From positions 930,001-994,000 of the forward strand of contig AP023240.1 in assembly GCA_016592635.1 (NCBI GenBank): a stretch of 64,000 nucleotides of DNA, read 5' to 3'. Below are positions 18,098-27,566 of this stretch, one piece after another. Position 1 is the first letter of the stretch. Each line of letters opens with the position of its first letter. The position numbers were made by a program, and so were the translations under genes. Source of the DNA: Methyloprofundus sp. (lineage in GTDB: Bacteria > Pseudomonadota > Gammaproteobacteria > Methylococcales > Methylomonadaceae). The notes beneath the pieces were generated by a model that was not told where the DNA came from, did not search any database, and worked only from the letters and a program-made list of their open reading frames with translations.

Positions 18098-19729
18098 CTA
18101 TTCAGAAATGCCAGGTTTTTTAATGTTCCAAGGCAGCAAGGCCTCCACTTTATCAACCGTATCAGCATGGGGTAAAGCGGTGAGTACCTGCTTAAGATAT
18201 TCATAAGGCTCCAATCCGTTTGCTTTGGCCGTTTCTATCAGGCTGTAATGTACGGCACTGGCATGAGCCCCCGCAGGTGTATCAGAAAATAACCAGGCTT
18301 TGCGCCCTATTACAAAGGGTCGAATCGCATTTTCCGCCAGAATATTGCTTATGTTGAGCTCCCCATTGCTGCAATACACATTAAGCTTATCCCACTGGTT
18401 GCTAAGATAAGTCATTGCCTTGCCTGTCAGGCTGTCTTTAGGCACTTTATGCCGGTTATCTTCCAGATAGGCTTTAAGCTGATTTAGTACCGGGATGCTT
18501 TTCTGTTGACGCTGCAGATACTTTTCATTCACCGAAAGTGTTTTGATTCCTCGTTCAATCACGTACAGTTTATTAATCAGGCTCAGTACTTTGCCTGCTT
18601 TTGAGGGCTTGTTGTTTTTGCCCTTCTTGGCTTTGGGTTGTGCATTATGCGCTTCTTTAAAATAACGACGCGCATGATCCCAGCATCCCAATTGAGTCAT
18701 GCCATTTTTTAGGCATGCGGCATTGTATCCTGCATAGCCGTCGGTTTGCAGGTAGCCGCCATAGCCATCCAGCAGGCGCAGAGGCACCTCACCACTCCGA
18801 GATGGATCGTATTCAAACAGGATGCTTTTTTCACCCGGCGGCCCGCCCAGCGTGACCCACATATATTTATCCGAGCTTGCCGATCGCCCCGGTTCCTTTA
18901 AGACCTGAACCCGCGTTTCATCGGCCTGTATGACGGTTCCCAGCTGTTGATGCTCTCGCATCAGGTTGATCAGAGGCTGAAGCTGTTTGGCGAGAGCAAT
19001 GACCCAGTTGGCCAATGTTGCTCTGGAAAGTTCACCGCCATAACGCGATAAAATCCCTTCCTGACGATACAAGGGCAAGCCATCTGCATATTTGGCAATA
19101 ATGATGAAGCACATCAAGCTGATACTTCCCATTGCTCCGACAATAGGATGCCCCGGCATTTTCGCTGCTGTAAGCCGACGCTGTTTTTCACCGTCAATCC
19201 GGTCGACAAAAACAGCTTTTTCCTGCATGTATTCAAGCACCCGTACTTTGGCAGGAATAATATCCAGCTCTTCTTTCACCTTGGTGAAGAAAGTATCAAT
19301 GGCACCTTCTTTTTCTGCCTCCGTCAAACGAATGAAAACTTGCTCGCGCGGCAATTTATCTGAAAAGGGTTTGCGCCCCGGCTTTTTCTTGGTATCCGTC
19401 GAACTTGCCTGATTCTCATCGGCAAGAGCTTCATCCGCTCCCTCTGATTCCTCATTACCATCCACTTCATTCTCTGCCTCATCAAATAAAGAAGTTTGGT
19501 GAGATTGTTCACTAGAGGGGGCAAAACGTTTTATTTTGGATAAGCGAAGTGCTTCTTCCAGAATGCGTATGCGCTTTTGCTGTTCGGAAATGACACCGGA
19601 TTTGATCTCGACAACACGCGTCAATTCATCAATGGTCTGATCTTTTTCAAACAACAAAGCAATGCCTTCCGGCAGCAAAGAACAGGCTTTATCTTGTTGT
19701 TTTTTATTTGAAATATCGGCTGAAGTCAT
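18098..19729 (-). CDS. tnpC: IS66 transposase TnpC
   Basis: 543 residues, full length. An N-terminal coiled-coil (VVEIKSGVISEQQKRIRILE) is followed by an acidic linker with KKPGRKPFSDKLPRE. The DDE catalytic domain has QADETRVQVL, QTDGYAGYNA and the C-terminal glutamate motif LAENAIRPFVIGRKAWLFSD. The final segment LIETAKANGLEPYEYL is the IS66 C-terminal signature. It catalyses cut and strand transfer of the element. It appears intact and lies within 30 bp of the left end of the element. Confidence 0.96.
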   Translation of the reverse strand: MTSADISNKKQQDKACSLLPEGIALLFEKDQTIDELTRVVEIKSGVISEQQKRIRILEEALRLSKIKRFAPSSEQSHQTSLFDEAENEVDGNEESEGADEALADENQASSTDTKKKPGRKPFSDKLPREQVFIRLTEAEKEGAIDTFFTKVKEELDIIPAKVRVLEYMQEKAVFVDRIDGEKQRRLTAAKMPGHPIVGAMGSISLMCFIIIAKYADGLPLYRQEGILSRYGGELSRATLANWVIALAKQLQPLINLMREHQQLGTVIQADETRVQVLKEPGRSASSDKYMWVTLGGPPGEKSILFEYDPSRSGEVPLRLLDGYGGYLQTDGYAGYNAACLKNGMTQLGCWDHARRYFKEAHNAQPKAKKGKNNKPSKAGKVLSLINKLYVIERGIKTLSVNEKYLQRQQKSIPVLNQLKAYLEDNRHKVPKDSLTGKAMTYLSNQWDKLNVYCSNGELNISNILAENAIRPFVIGRKAWLFSDTPAGAHASAVHYSLIETAKANGLEPYEYLKQVLTALPHADTVDKVEALLPWNIKKPGISE

Positions 19730-19775
19730 GCTGATATTATAGCATTTTCAGAGGCAATAATGAACGTAAAAACAC

Positions 19776-20144
19776 TTAAAAAACAGACTCATATTGGAGT
19801 TTTTTATGGCCTTGCATTGCGCTGATATCAAAGCCGTCAAGTAACCAATTCAACTGTTGTCCCGTTAAAGTGAGCGTCTCCTCATCACCTTTGGGCCACT
19901 TGAATTTTTCTTCTGCCAATGACTTGTAATACAGTACAAAACCATTATCTTCCCAGAACAAACATTTGATCTTGTTCCGCCGTTTATTGGTAAAGGCATA
20001 CAAATGCCCTTCAAAAGGATTATGCCCTAACTCGCACTCAACAATAGCCGATAGCCCTCGATGCGACTTGCGAAAATCAACGGGTTGCCGATACAGGTAC
20101 ACCTCCGTTAAAGACAGAGAGGGACGCATGACAACAGCCGTCAT
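19776..20144 (-). CDS. tnpB: IS66 accessory protein TnpB
   Basis: 122 residues. The family signature is plain: VYLYRQPVDFRKSHRGLSAI, HLYAFTNKRRNKIKCLFWED, GFVLYYKSLAEEKFKWP, and a C-terminal LNWLLDGFDI. It is required for IS66 transposition. Its ATG overlaps the tnpA stop codon in an ATGA, so the two are translationally coupled in the intact element. Confidence 0.94.
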   Translation of the reverse strand: MTAVVMRPSLSLTEVYLYRQPVDFRKSHRGLSAIVECELGHNPFEGHLYAFTNKRRNKIKCLFWEDNGFVLYYKSLAEEKFKWPKGDEETLTLTGQQLNWLLDGFDISAMQGHKKLQYESVF

Positions 20145-20455
20145 CGCAATAGCTCTAGCATGGGCCGGATGAAGTGCATATTATCCTGCGTAATGCCTTC
20201 CAATCGTGTACCGTCATTAAATTGTAACGACAATCCGGTGACAGGCTCGGCTGAGGGTTCCTCATCAACCTGAATGCGTGCAAATCCGGAGTGGTCAGTG
20301 GATTTTACTGTTGATTTGCATTTCCGATAGCTGAACTTTTGCGGGCATAAATCGTGTTGCCGACAATAAGCCGCCTGGGATTACCCTGATGCTTGCCAGT
20401 GCTCTATGTGAGTAGACCAGAACGTTTCAGCCCGTACTTTTTCTAATGCCGCCAT
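20141..20455 (-). pseudogene. tnpA: IS66 tnpA, inactivated by an early stop
   Basis: The frame begins MAALEKVRAETFWSTHIEHW, then meets a TAA at 20381-20383 (codon 25). Beyond it the same frame continues with CRQHDLCPQKFSYRKCKS, then LSLQFNDGTRLEGITQDNMH and the end ELLR, overlapping tnpB. The C-terminal TRLEG-type motif is typical of the small IS66 Orf1. A single-base change accounts for the stop. The element may therefore be non-autonomous. Confidence 0.75.
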
Positions 20456-20716
20456 TTAAAATCCCCGTGGTATTTAATGATGGGAATAGTGTTGCATTAA
20501 TGTGAGCAGCTGGGAATTACGCTGAGAATTGAGCGCTTACGGTTTTCTAAAGTATCGGTCTGACCTGTTGTCGTCATCAATATTGTTTAACTTGCCTCCG
20601 CAATCTTGGTTGCTCGGTTATGTTTAGGGTTATCCACGCTTTATCCACGGACGAAGAGCCGCCTTAGCTCGCAGTCGGTGGGTAAAGGGTGGATAACCCG
20701 GTTTATTGCACTCTGC

Positions 20717-21730
20717 TTAAACCAGACATGCATCATATTCTTTATCCCGGGTTGCCATGGCCCAAAGTATTCTGGCGTTTTTGTTGGCTAGCGCAACGGC
20801 CGCCTTGTTAAAACCTCGACGCTCAATCAGTGCCTGCAGCCACAAACTCAGCTTATCTTTTTTATTGTGGCAGTTTTTTAATACGGCTCGTGCTCCATGG
20901 ATCAATAAGGTGCGTATATAACGATTGCCTCGTTTGCTGATCCCTAAATAAACCTGTTTTCCCCCGCTACTGTGTTGTCCCGGAACAACACCTAAGCTGG
21001 CAGCATAATCTCGACTGCTGAGATAGCCTTTGCCATTGCCAATATCAGAGGCAACGATGGAGGCTGTCATGGGGCCAACTCCTGGGACATCAAGAAAACG
21101 TCGGCTTAATGCGTTGCTGTTGCAAAGAGCACTAATGCGCTGGTCTTGTGTTTTGATTTCCTTATCCAGAGCCGCAAACTTTTCATATTGCTCGGCAAAT
21201 ACTTCACGAGCCATGACCGTCAAATCATTTTCGGCATCTTCCAGAATGAGAGGTAATTCCTTCCTTACCTGATTAATGCCTTGGGGGATAATAATCCCTC
21301 TTTCACTCAATAACCCTCTTATTTGGTTAACAAGTGCCGTTCGTTTGCTTACCAAGCCTTGCCGAACTTTATGAACCAATTGAATATCTTGTTGCTCAAT
21401 CGTTTTTATCATGACCGTACGTTTATTGGGGCGAGTAACCGCATCAAATATACCCTCAGCATCATTAAAATCATTTTTGTTTCCAACAACAAAGCTTTTT
21501 ACATAACGTGCATTAAGCAAAATCACTTCATGCCCCAGCTTGATTAATTCTCTTGCCCAGTGATGCGCTCCTCCGCAAGCTTCTATCCCGATCAAGCTTA
21601 CTGGGTAGTTGGCAAAAAATGCTAACAGCTCTGCCCGCTTTAGTTTTTTCTTTTTGGGCTTGTTGTCTACAAACGTATACATGTGAAATATATTTTTTGC
21701 TATATCTAATCCAATTACGCTATTATTCAT
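20717..21730 (-). CDS. IS110-family (IS1111 group) transposase
   Basis: 337 residues. The N-terminal RuvC-like DEDD domain has VIGLDIAKNIFHMY (first Asp), LIGIEACGGAHHWAREL (Glu) and GNKNDFNDAEGIFDAVTRPN (paired Asp). The C-terminal domain contains FLDVPGVGPMTASIVASDIG and RDYAASLGVVPGQHSSGGK, with the conserved serine loop LGISKRGNRYIRTLLIHGAR. It is intact. The protein needs a noncoding guide RNA made by its own element; that region is disrupted by IS66. Confidence 0.95.
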   Translation of the reverse strand: MNNSVIGLDIAKNIFHMYTFVDNKPKKKKLKRAELLAFFANYPVSLIGIEACGGAHHWARELIKLGHEVILLNARYVKSFVVGNKNDFNDAEGIFDAVTRPNKRTVMIKTIEQQDIQLVHKVRQGLVSKRTALVNQIRGLLSERGIIIPQGINQVRKELPLILEDAENDLTVMAREVFAEQYEKFAALDKEIKTQDQRISALCNSNALSRRFLDVPGVGPMTASIVASDIGNGKGYLSSRDYAASLGVVPGQHSSGGKQVYLGISKRGNRYIRTLLIHGARAVLKNCHNKKDKLSLWLQALIERRGFNKAAVALANKNARILWAMATRDKEYDACLV

Positions 21731-21842
21731 TTCGGACTCCTCTTTACTCCGTTATTTCTCTTAGGTGTATTATCGCACCGTTGGAGAGGGAGGAGTCCAT
21801 ATCATCAACCTACGATAATACTAAAATTATTAGGAGTAGGTC

Positions 21843-23909
21843 ATGCAAACAACAATTGATTCACCGTTTCATCAAGGCGAACAACAGATTCAAGAGCGTC
21901 TTGGTGTACGTGGCAAAATGGAGTGTTTTGGGCGGCAAGTGATTCGCAGCTTTATGCCTGACCAGCATCAGGCGTTTTATGCACAACTGCCCTTTATTTT
22001 TGTTGCGCATGCAGATGCAGAAGGTTGGCCTTGGGCATCGATTTTGTTTAATCAGCCCGGATTTATTGCGGCAACAGACAATCAACATTTGCAAATCAAT
22101 GCCCGTCCTGTTGTTGGTGATCCTTTAAATGATGCGCTGGAAATGGGTGATCGTTGGGGCTTGTTAGGTATAGAGTTATCAACACGGCGTAGAAATCGTT
22201 TAGCCGCCCATATTAATCAAACTTCAAGTGCAGGCATAGAACTGAAAATTGACCAAGCCTTTGGTAACTGTCCGCAATATATTCAGCAACGCGAATTACA
22301 TCGTTTGGATCCGCGGCTATTGCCTGCTGCAGAGATCGTAGAGTTATCCGAGTTTGATACCCAAGCTACCGAGTTGATCAGTCATAGTGATACATTTTTT
22401 GTTGCCAGTTATGTTACCAACGGCAGTGGTACTGCCAGTGAAGGTGCTGATGTATCACATCGTGGCGGTAAGTCAGGCTTTATCCGTGTGGATAATACTC
22501 AATTGCTTACTATTCCCGATTATCTAGGTAATTTTCATTTCAATACGCTGGGTAATTTTGTAGAAAATGCAAAAGCAGGCTTATTGTTTATTGATTTCAG
22601 TCACGGCCATTTGCTGACATTAACTGGTACTGTCGAAATTCTTTGGGACTCTCCTGATACAGAATTTTTCGCAGGGGCAGAACGGCTATGGACATTTCGT
22701 TTGGATCACGGTCGTTGGCTAAAAAATGTACTGCCATTACGCTGGGATTTAAAAGACTATGCCGCTACCACGACACTGACAGGCAGTTGGCAGGAAGCAA
22801 CTGCTGCTAAAAAAGCTGATAGCCTAAAAAATATCTGGCAGGACTATAAAGTGACTAAAATTGTGCAGGAAAGCAGCTTGATTAAGTCATTTTATTTGCA
22901 AGCCCCAGCTGATCAGCACTCCAATTTTCAGGCAGGACAATTCTTGACCTTGAAGGCAGATGTGGGTGGCAAGCAACAAATTCGAACTTATACTGTTTCC
23001 AGTGCGCCAAAAGATAGCTTTATCAGAATTAGTATCAAACATGAACAGGCACAAACGGGAAAACCAGCGGGAGTATTTTCGACGTTTATGCATCAACAGC
23101 TACGGCTAGGTGATACATTACAAGTTAAAGCACCCACAGGCGCATTTTACTACACGAATCCAAAGCAAAGGCCAGTACTATTAATATCAGCAGGTGTCGG
23201 TATTACCCCAATGATTGCGATGGCTAGACATGCATTGCAAGAAGGGGTAAGAACTCGCTCCATGCCTGCGATAATATTGGTGTGTTCAGCACGAACTAGC
23301 ACACAGCGTGCTTTCTATGCCGAACTGAATGAGTTGGCTTATCAGTCTGCTGGTCATATTCAAGTTATCTGGGCTTTGAGCCAGCCCGAAGCACATTTAA
23401 AAATAGGGACTGATTATCAATATAGGGGCAGAATTACCCAGCAATTATTAGCAAGTCTATTGCCTGAGGGGGATTGTGACGCTTACCTTTGTGGCCCCAA
23501 TAGTTTTATGCAAAGCCAGTACAATAGTTTGCGAGAATTGGGTGTTGCAAATAAGTATATTTTTACTGAAGCCTTTGGCCCTGCATCATTAGTACGTGAT
23601 ACAGAGACTGTTAAGCAACTGTCGGTAGCAGAAGCTGCCATTATCAATTTTACTGAATCTAATGTAGAGCAAACTTGGTCAAAAGTTGATGGCAATTTAT
23701 TGGACTTTGCCGAAGCGCATGGGCTTAATCCAGAATTTGGTTGTCGTAGCGGTCAGTGTGGTACCTGCAAAGTGAAGCTGAGTAAAGGCAAGGTCAGCTA
23801 TCAACAGGATATTACGGTCGGTTTGGAAGCTGATGAAATTTTATTATGTTGTGCGATGCCTGCAAAGGGTGCAGATACAGAGTTGGTGCAATTGGATATT
23901 CAATTGTAA
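21843..23909 (+). CDS. PNPOx-like / ferredoxin-NADP reductase / 2Fe-2S ferredoxin fusion
   Basis: 688 residues in three modules. Residues about 1-310 are a pyridoxamine-phosphate-oxidase-like flavin split-barrel (FIFVAHADAEGWPWASILF, DRWGLLGIELSTRRRNR, TLTGTVEI). Residues about 335-580 form an FAD/NAD(P) reductase (RTYTVSSAP for FAD, LLISAGVGITPMIAMA for the nucleotide, YLCGPNSFM). The C-terminal plant-type ferredoxin domain has FGCRSGQCGTCKVK and the distant LLCCAMP cysteine, binding [2Fe-2S]. It should pass electrons from NAD(P)H to an unknown substrate. It is separated from gst only by the nested IS elements, so it was probably in the same redox operon. Confidence 0.9.
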   Translation: MQTTIDSPFHQGEQQIQERLGVRGKMECFGRQVIRSFMPDQHQAFYAQLPFIFVAHADAEGWPWASILFNQPGFIAATDNQHLQINARPVVGDPLNDALEMGDRWGLLGIELSTRRRNRLAAHINQTSSAGIELKIDQAFGNCPQYIQQRELHRLDPRLLPAAEIVELSEFDTQATELISHSDTFFVASYVTNGSGTASEGADVSHRGGKSGFIRVDNTQLLTIPDYLGNFHFNTLGNFVENAKAGLLFIDFSHGHLLTLTGTVEILWDSPDTEFFAGAERLWTFRLDHGRWLKNVLPLRWDLKDYAATTTLTGSWQEATAAKKADSLKNIWQDYKVTKIVQESSLIKSFYLQAPADQHSNFQAGQFLTLKADVGGKQQIRTYTVSSAPKDSFIRISIKHEQAQTGKPAGVFSTFMHQQLRLGDTLQVKAPTGAFYYTNPKQRPVLLISAGVGITPMIAMARHALQEGVRTRSMPAIILVCSARTSTQRAFYAELNELAYQSAGHIQVIWALSQPEAHLKIGTDYQYRGRITQQLLASLLPEGDCDAYLCGPNSFMQSQYNSLRELGVANKYIFTEAFGPASLVRDTETVKQLSVAEAAIINFTESNVEQTWSKVDGNLLDFAEAHGLNPEFGCRSGQCGTCKVKLSKGKVSYQQDITVGLEADEILLCCAMPAKGADTELVQLDIQL

Positions 23910-24151
23910 ATCAACTCTATGAAAGTAGGCAAACTATGCAATTTTTTAGGTAGTACGGGGTATCAGTGTCAGTACCAGGTGATAGGAATTCGTACCCGTG
24001 TTGTGTAGAGCTGATATTGAATGAGAGAAAATTTATCGAATTTGAGGTAACGAGTGAGTGGTATTTTATCTATCTGAAATTTTGCAAACCAGTGTTTGAA
24101 TGTTAGTCAGTAAAATGATCTAATGATTTTTTACTTAAAATTGTAAGGGGA

Positions 24152-24787
24152 ATGATGATGCACTTAAAATTCTGGTTTATTTTTTGTTCTTTACTTTTTT
24201 CTACCTTTCTTGAAGCTGCGGTTATATCCTTTAATTATGTAGCTGTTGAAATTGAAGACGGCGGTATTGTCAAAGGTTCTTTTGGTTATGATACTGACTT
24301 TGAAAACCAAATTCTAGGGCCTAGTGATCGCGGTAGGTATGAAGGTGGCTTTTGGACAGGTACTGTGGTTGGCGGTTCGCAAGATGGTGCTAACTTTAGT
24401 TTTTTCAATACGGCAATATTTATTATGCTTAATGTAAAAGCGAATACCGACCCAGGGGATGAGATTTTTGTTGTTGATGATGCTAGTAAATTAGGGACAA
24501 GTACTTTTTTTAGTTTAGCTGATAATACGGCGACTGCTTTGACTAATACTGCATTGCCATTTTATCCAGTTGGTACAAATATTTTAGGTATATTTCCAGA
24601 TACTAATAGTTTTGGTGCTAATTTATTTTTAGGCGACTCAGATGTGGGCTTATCGACTAATTCTCAAGGTGTGTATAGGTTTGTTTCTGTTGTAGTGCCT
24701 GAGCCATCTATTTATTTATTATTAATTATTGCTGTTTTTCATTTTTTTGGTATGGGTTATCGAAAAAAGGAGAGTTGCGCCCAATAA
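24152..24787 (+). CDS. PEP-CTERM sorting domain protein
   Basis: 211 residues. It has an N-terminal signal peptide (FWFIFCSLLFSTFLEA, cut near EAA), a beta-rich mature part without recognised domains, and a C-terminal VVPEPSIYLLLIIAVFHFF helix followed by RKK. This is the Pro-Glu-Pro motif, membrane span and basic tail recognised by the exosortase system. The protein is probably exported and processed at the cell surface or in exopolysaccharide. No exosortase gene is in the window. A GGGGAATG region includes the ribosome site. Confidence 0.85.
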   Translation: MMMHLKFWFIFCSLLFSTFLEAAVISFNYVAVEIEDGGIVKGSFGYDTDFENQILGPSDRGRYEGGFWTGTVVGGSQDGANFSFFNTAIFIMLNVKANTDPGDEIFVVDDASKLGTSTFFSLADNTATALTNTALPFYPVGTNILGIFPDTNSFGANLFLGDSDVGLSTNSQGVYRFVSVVVPEPSIYLLLIIAVFHFFGMGYRKKESCAQ

Positions 24788-25430
24788 GGAATGTGTCTGA
24801 AGTAGTTGAGCTACAAACGTGTATGAAACAACCTCCCGATTTCTAACTAGTCTTTTTGTACCGGCAGGAATGACCTTATTCGTTGCATAGAACAACTATG
24901 CGCCTCATGAGTTCATCAATGCTGATACAAAAATCCTGCGTGATAACTTCGGGATGTTATTCCATGCACGTTCCTTAGGAGTGGGGATTTAATAATACCC
25001 AAAAGTATGACACAGCATTTTGGCTGTGTAGTTAGGATATTAATATATTGGGGTTGGTATAAGGTTGCAATTCTTTGGCCTATCTTTATTGGTGGGTGGG
25101 GTAAAGATTTGCGCGCCAAGCTTTTTCAAGTTATTTCATGCGTGTTCTTAAGTGGTTTTTATTAAGTTGTCGTGTATTTTGGCACAAAGCTATGTTAGTT
25201 GGTTGTGATAAAATATATAATGTACTTCACTTTAAATTCTGAATTAAAGCTTACAGTGTAGCTAGGACAGTAGCTTGTATGCTCGTTACTTCGTCATTAT
25301 TTTTCTTCTTCTTCTTTTCTTGTCCTAGACAGCCAGTTCTTGATGAGAGAGCTTTGTAAATGACAAGTTTGGACTTACAGGGTACTTTTTATAGGTTTAT
25401 CCTGTCGCTTTAATGGTATGTTAGCCTTTC
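24788..25430. other. Long noncoding spacer with hairpins
   Basis: No convincing gene in 643 bp. It contains an ACACAGC/GCTGTGT hairpin (25010-25029) preceded by ATTTAATAATACCC, the same end motif seen in the element at 44481. It also has a CTAGGACA/TGTCCTAG inverted pair (25262-25269 and 25321-25328) bracketing a TTC-rich pyrimidine tract. The next gene's promoter probably lies in the last 150 bp. Confidence 0.4.
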
Positions 25431-27566
25431 ATGACCTCTGTACTCAAAATTATCAGTTTTATCTTAAGCTGTCTCAGCTTGCTTGCTTGCAATGAGGTGC
25501 TCAATAATCCTTATTCAGTTGAGTTAACAGAAAATCAATCTATTCTATATTCGTCCTTTAGCGAACGTCCGCGTCATTTAGATCCTGCTAAGTCATACAG
25601 TTCCAATGAATATGTGTTTATTGGGCAAATCTACGAGCCGCCATTCCAATATCATTTTTTAAAACGGCCTTATGAGCTAGAGCCATTGACGGCAACCAAA
25701 ATGCCGGAGGTAGTTTATTTGGATAAAGCAGGCCAAGTATTAGCTAATAACGTGGCGGCTGAGCAGATTGCCTATTCTGATTATATTATTGAAATCAAGC
25801 CTGACATTAAGTTTCAGCCGCATCCAGCATTGGCTAAAAATGAGCAGGATAAGTACTTATACCATGACCTGACTCAAACACAATTAGCGGATATTATGCA
25901 GTTAAGTGATTTTCTCCAAACGGGAACACGTGAATTAACAGCGGCTGATTATGTGCATCAAATTAAACGCTTGGTACATCCTGCTATTTCTTCACCGATT
26001 GCTGAATTGATGAAACAGTATATTGTGGGCTTGGGAGATTATGTCGAGACGATTAAAGATAAGCCACGTACGCAGCTAAAAGATTTTGCCATTAGTGGTG
26101 TGCAGGTATTAGATAAGTACCGTTATAAAATTCGCATTAATGGTAAGTACCCACAGTTTGTTTTTTGGTTGGCCATGCCTTTTTTTGCGCCGATGCCTTG
26201 GGAAGCAGATGCTTTTTATTCGCAACAGGGCTTGCAGGATAAAAATATTACCTTGGATTGGCAGCCGTTAGGCACAGGGCCGTATATGTTGGCCGAAAAT
26301 AACCCAAACTTACGTATGGTCATGCTAAAAAATCCTAATTTTCATCAGGAATTTTACCCAAGTGAAGGTGAGGCAGGTGATGCACAACAAGGCTTATTAC
26401 AAGATGCAGGCAAGCAATTACCCTTTATTGATAAAGCCATTTATCGATTGGAAAAGGAAACCATTCCTTATTGGAATAAGTTTTTGCAAGGTTATTATGA
26501 TGCCTCGGGGATTGCCTCAGATAGTTTTGACCAAGCGATTCAATTTGCGGGTGGTGACCTGACTTTGACTGCCAGTATGCAAGCTAAAGAAATTCAGTTA
26601 CAAACCGCAGTTGCCAGTTCCATCTATTATATGGGCTTTAATATGCTGGATACCTTTATTGGTGGTACGGGCGAATCGGCGCGCAACTTAAGGCAAGCCA
26701 TTGCCATTGCCATGGATTATGAAGAGTATATTTCCATCTTTATGAATGGGCGAGGGGTGGCAGCACAAGGGGCGATTCCACCAGGGATTTTTGGCTATCA
26801 AGCAGGCGAGCAAGGTATTAATCCTTATGTTTATGATTGGCATAAGGGTCGTGCACAGCGTAAGTCCATATCTGTCGCCAAACAATTGATGCAAGAGGCG
26901 GGTTACCCTAATGGTGTCGACCCACAAACGGGGGAGGCATTGATTTTATATTTTGATACGGCGGCAAGTGGCCCTGATGATCGTGCCCGTTTGAATTGGT
27001 ATCGTAAGCAATTTGCCAAATTAGGTATTCAGCTGGTGATTCGCGCGACTGATTACAATCGTTTTCAACAGAAAATGCGTAACGGCAATGCGCAGGTGTT
27101 TATGTGGGGTTGGAATGCAGATTACCCTGATCCGGAAAATTTCTTTTTTCTCTTATATGGGCCGAATGCCAAAGCAGTGCATGGTGGTGAAAATGCAGGA
27201 AATTACCAAAACCCTGAATTTGATCGTTTGTTTGAGCAGATGAATTATATGCAAAACGGTCCGGAGCGTTTACTGCTTATAGAGAAAATGCAGGATATTT
27301 TACGCAAGGATGGGCCTTGGTTATTTGGCTTACACCCGAAAAATTTCTCGCTGTACCACAGTTGGTATCATAATTTAAAGCCTAATTTGATGGCGAATAA
27401 TAAATTAAAATATATGCGTATTGATGACCAGAAGCGAGAGCGGTTAAGGCAGCAATGGAATCAGCCGGTACTTTGGCCTATTATTTTAATTATCTTATTG
27501 TCGTTAGTACTGGCTTGGCCGGCTGTACGTAGTTTTCAGCATCGTGCCAAGGAGACTATCAAATAA
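25431..27566 (+). CDS. Peptide/opine-type ABC transporter substrate-binding lipoprotein
   Basis: 711 residues of the SBP family 5 (OppA/DppA-like). The N-terminus is a lipoprotein signal with lipobox LLAC at about residue 20. The binding protein then carries the family start SERPRHLDPAKSYSSNEY and the typical WQPLGTGPYMLAEN, RQAIAIAMDYEEYI and PDPENFFFLLYGPNA segments. Unusually, a second hydrophobic helix ends the protein (PIILIILLSLVLAWPAV plus RSFQHRAK), so it may be tethered at both ends. Its stop overlaps the permease start by one base. Substrate is unknown; an oligopeptide-like ligand is inferred from the family. Confidence 0.88.
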   Translation: MTSVLKIISFILSCLSLLACNEVLNNPYSVELTENQSILYSSFSERPRHLDPAKSYSSNEYVFIGQIYEPPFQYHFLKRPYELEPLTATKMPEVVYLDKAGQVLANNVAAEQIAYSDYIIEIKPDIKFQPHPALAKNEQDKYLYHDLTQTQLADIMQLSDFLQTGTRELTAADYVHQIKRLVHPAISSPIAELMKQYIVGLGDYVETIKDKPRTQLKDFAISGVQVLDKYRYKIRINGKYPQFVFWLAMPFFAPMPWEADAFYSQQGLQDKNITLDWQPLGTGPYMLAENNPNLRMVMLKNPNFHQEFYPSEGEAGDAQQGLLQDAGKQLPFIDKAIYRLEKETIPYWNKFLQGYYDASGIASDSFDQAIQFAGGDLTLTASMQAKEIQLQTAVASSIYYMGFNMLDTFIGGTGESARNLRQAIAIAMDYEEYISIFMNGRGVAAQGAIPPGIFGYQAGEQGINPYVYDWHKGRAQRKSISVAKQLMQEAGYPNGVDPQTGEALILYFDTAASGPDDRARLNWYRKQFAKLGIQLVIRATDYNRFQQKMRNGNAQVFMWGWNADYPDPENFFFLLYGPNAKAVHGGENAGNYQNPEFDRLFEQMNYMQNGPERLLLIEKMQDILRKDGPWLFGLHPKNFSLYHSWYHNLKPNLMANNKLKYMRIDDQKRERLRQQWNQPVLWPIILIILLSLVLAWPAVRSFQHRAKETIK

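Larger units (their letters stand above)
18069..20540 (-). mobile_element. IS66-family element nested in the IS110 element
   Basis: 2472 bp with terminal inverted repeats GTAAGCGCTCAAT, flanked by a perfect 8-bp direct repeat GGTTTTCT (18061-18068 and 20541-20548), the duplication length expected for IS66. It contains the standard tnpA-tnpB-tnpC set on the minus strand; tnpA is broken. The exact target duplication shows insertion into the already present IS110 element. Confidence 0.95.
17887..20716 (-). ncRNA. Putative IS1111 guide (seekRNA/bridge RNA) region, split by IS66
   Basis: IS1111-group elements encode their target-guiding RNA in the long noncoding stretch downstream of the transposase. 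Here that stretch is 20549-20716 plus 17887-18060, about 342 bp, while the upstream noncoding part is only about 60 bp. IS66 sits in the middle of it. The RNA itself was not folded or confirmed; assignment is by position only. Confidence 0.35.
17874..21802 (-). mobile_element. IS110-family (IS1111 group) element carrying a nested IS66 element
   Basis: Bounded by a perfect 13-bp inverted repeat, ATATGGACTCCTC (17874-17886) and its complement (21790-21802), probably subterminal as is usual in the IS1111 group. It contains a DEDD transposase near one end. Between that gene's stop and the left repeat there were about 340 bp of noncoding DNA, now split by IS66. Without IS66 the element is about 1.45 kb. 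It lies in the spacer between gst and the flavin/2Fe-2S oxidoreductase gene. Confidence 0.8.

Noticed and set aside
24916..25119. 67-codon minus-strand frame in the 24.8-25.4 kb spacer
   Set aside because: No ribosome site, no hydrophobic or domain pattern, and it overlaps hairpins of a repeat-like segment.
25300..25325. TTC-rich tract as a possible phase-variation repeat
   Set aside because: Only four uninterrupted triplets and not inside a gene or core promoter as far as can be seen.
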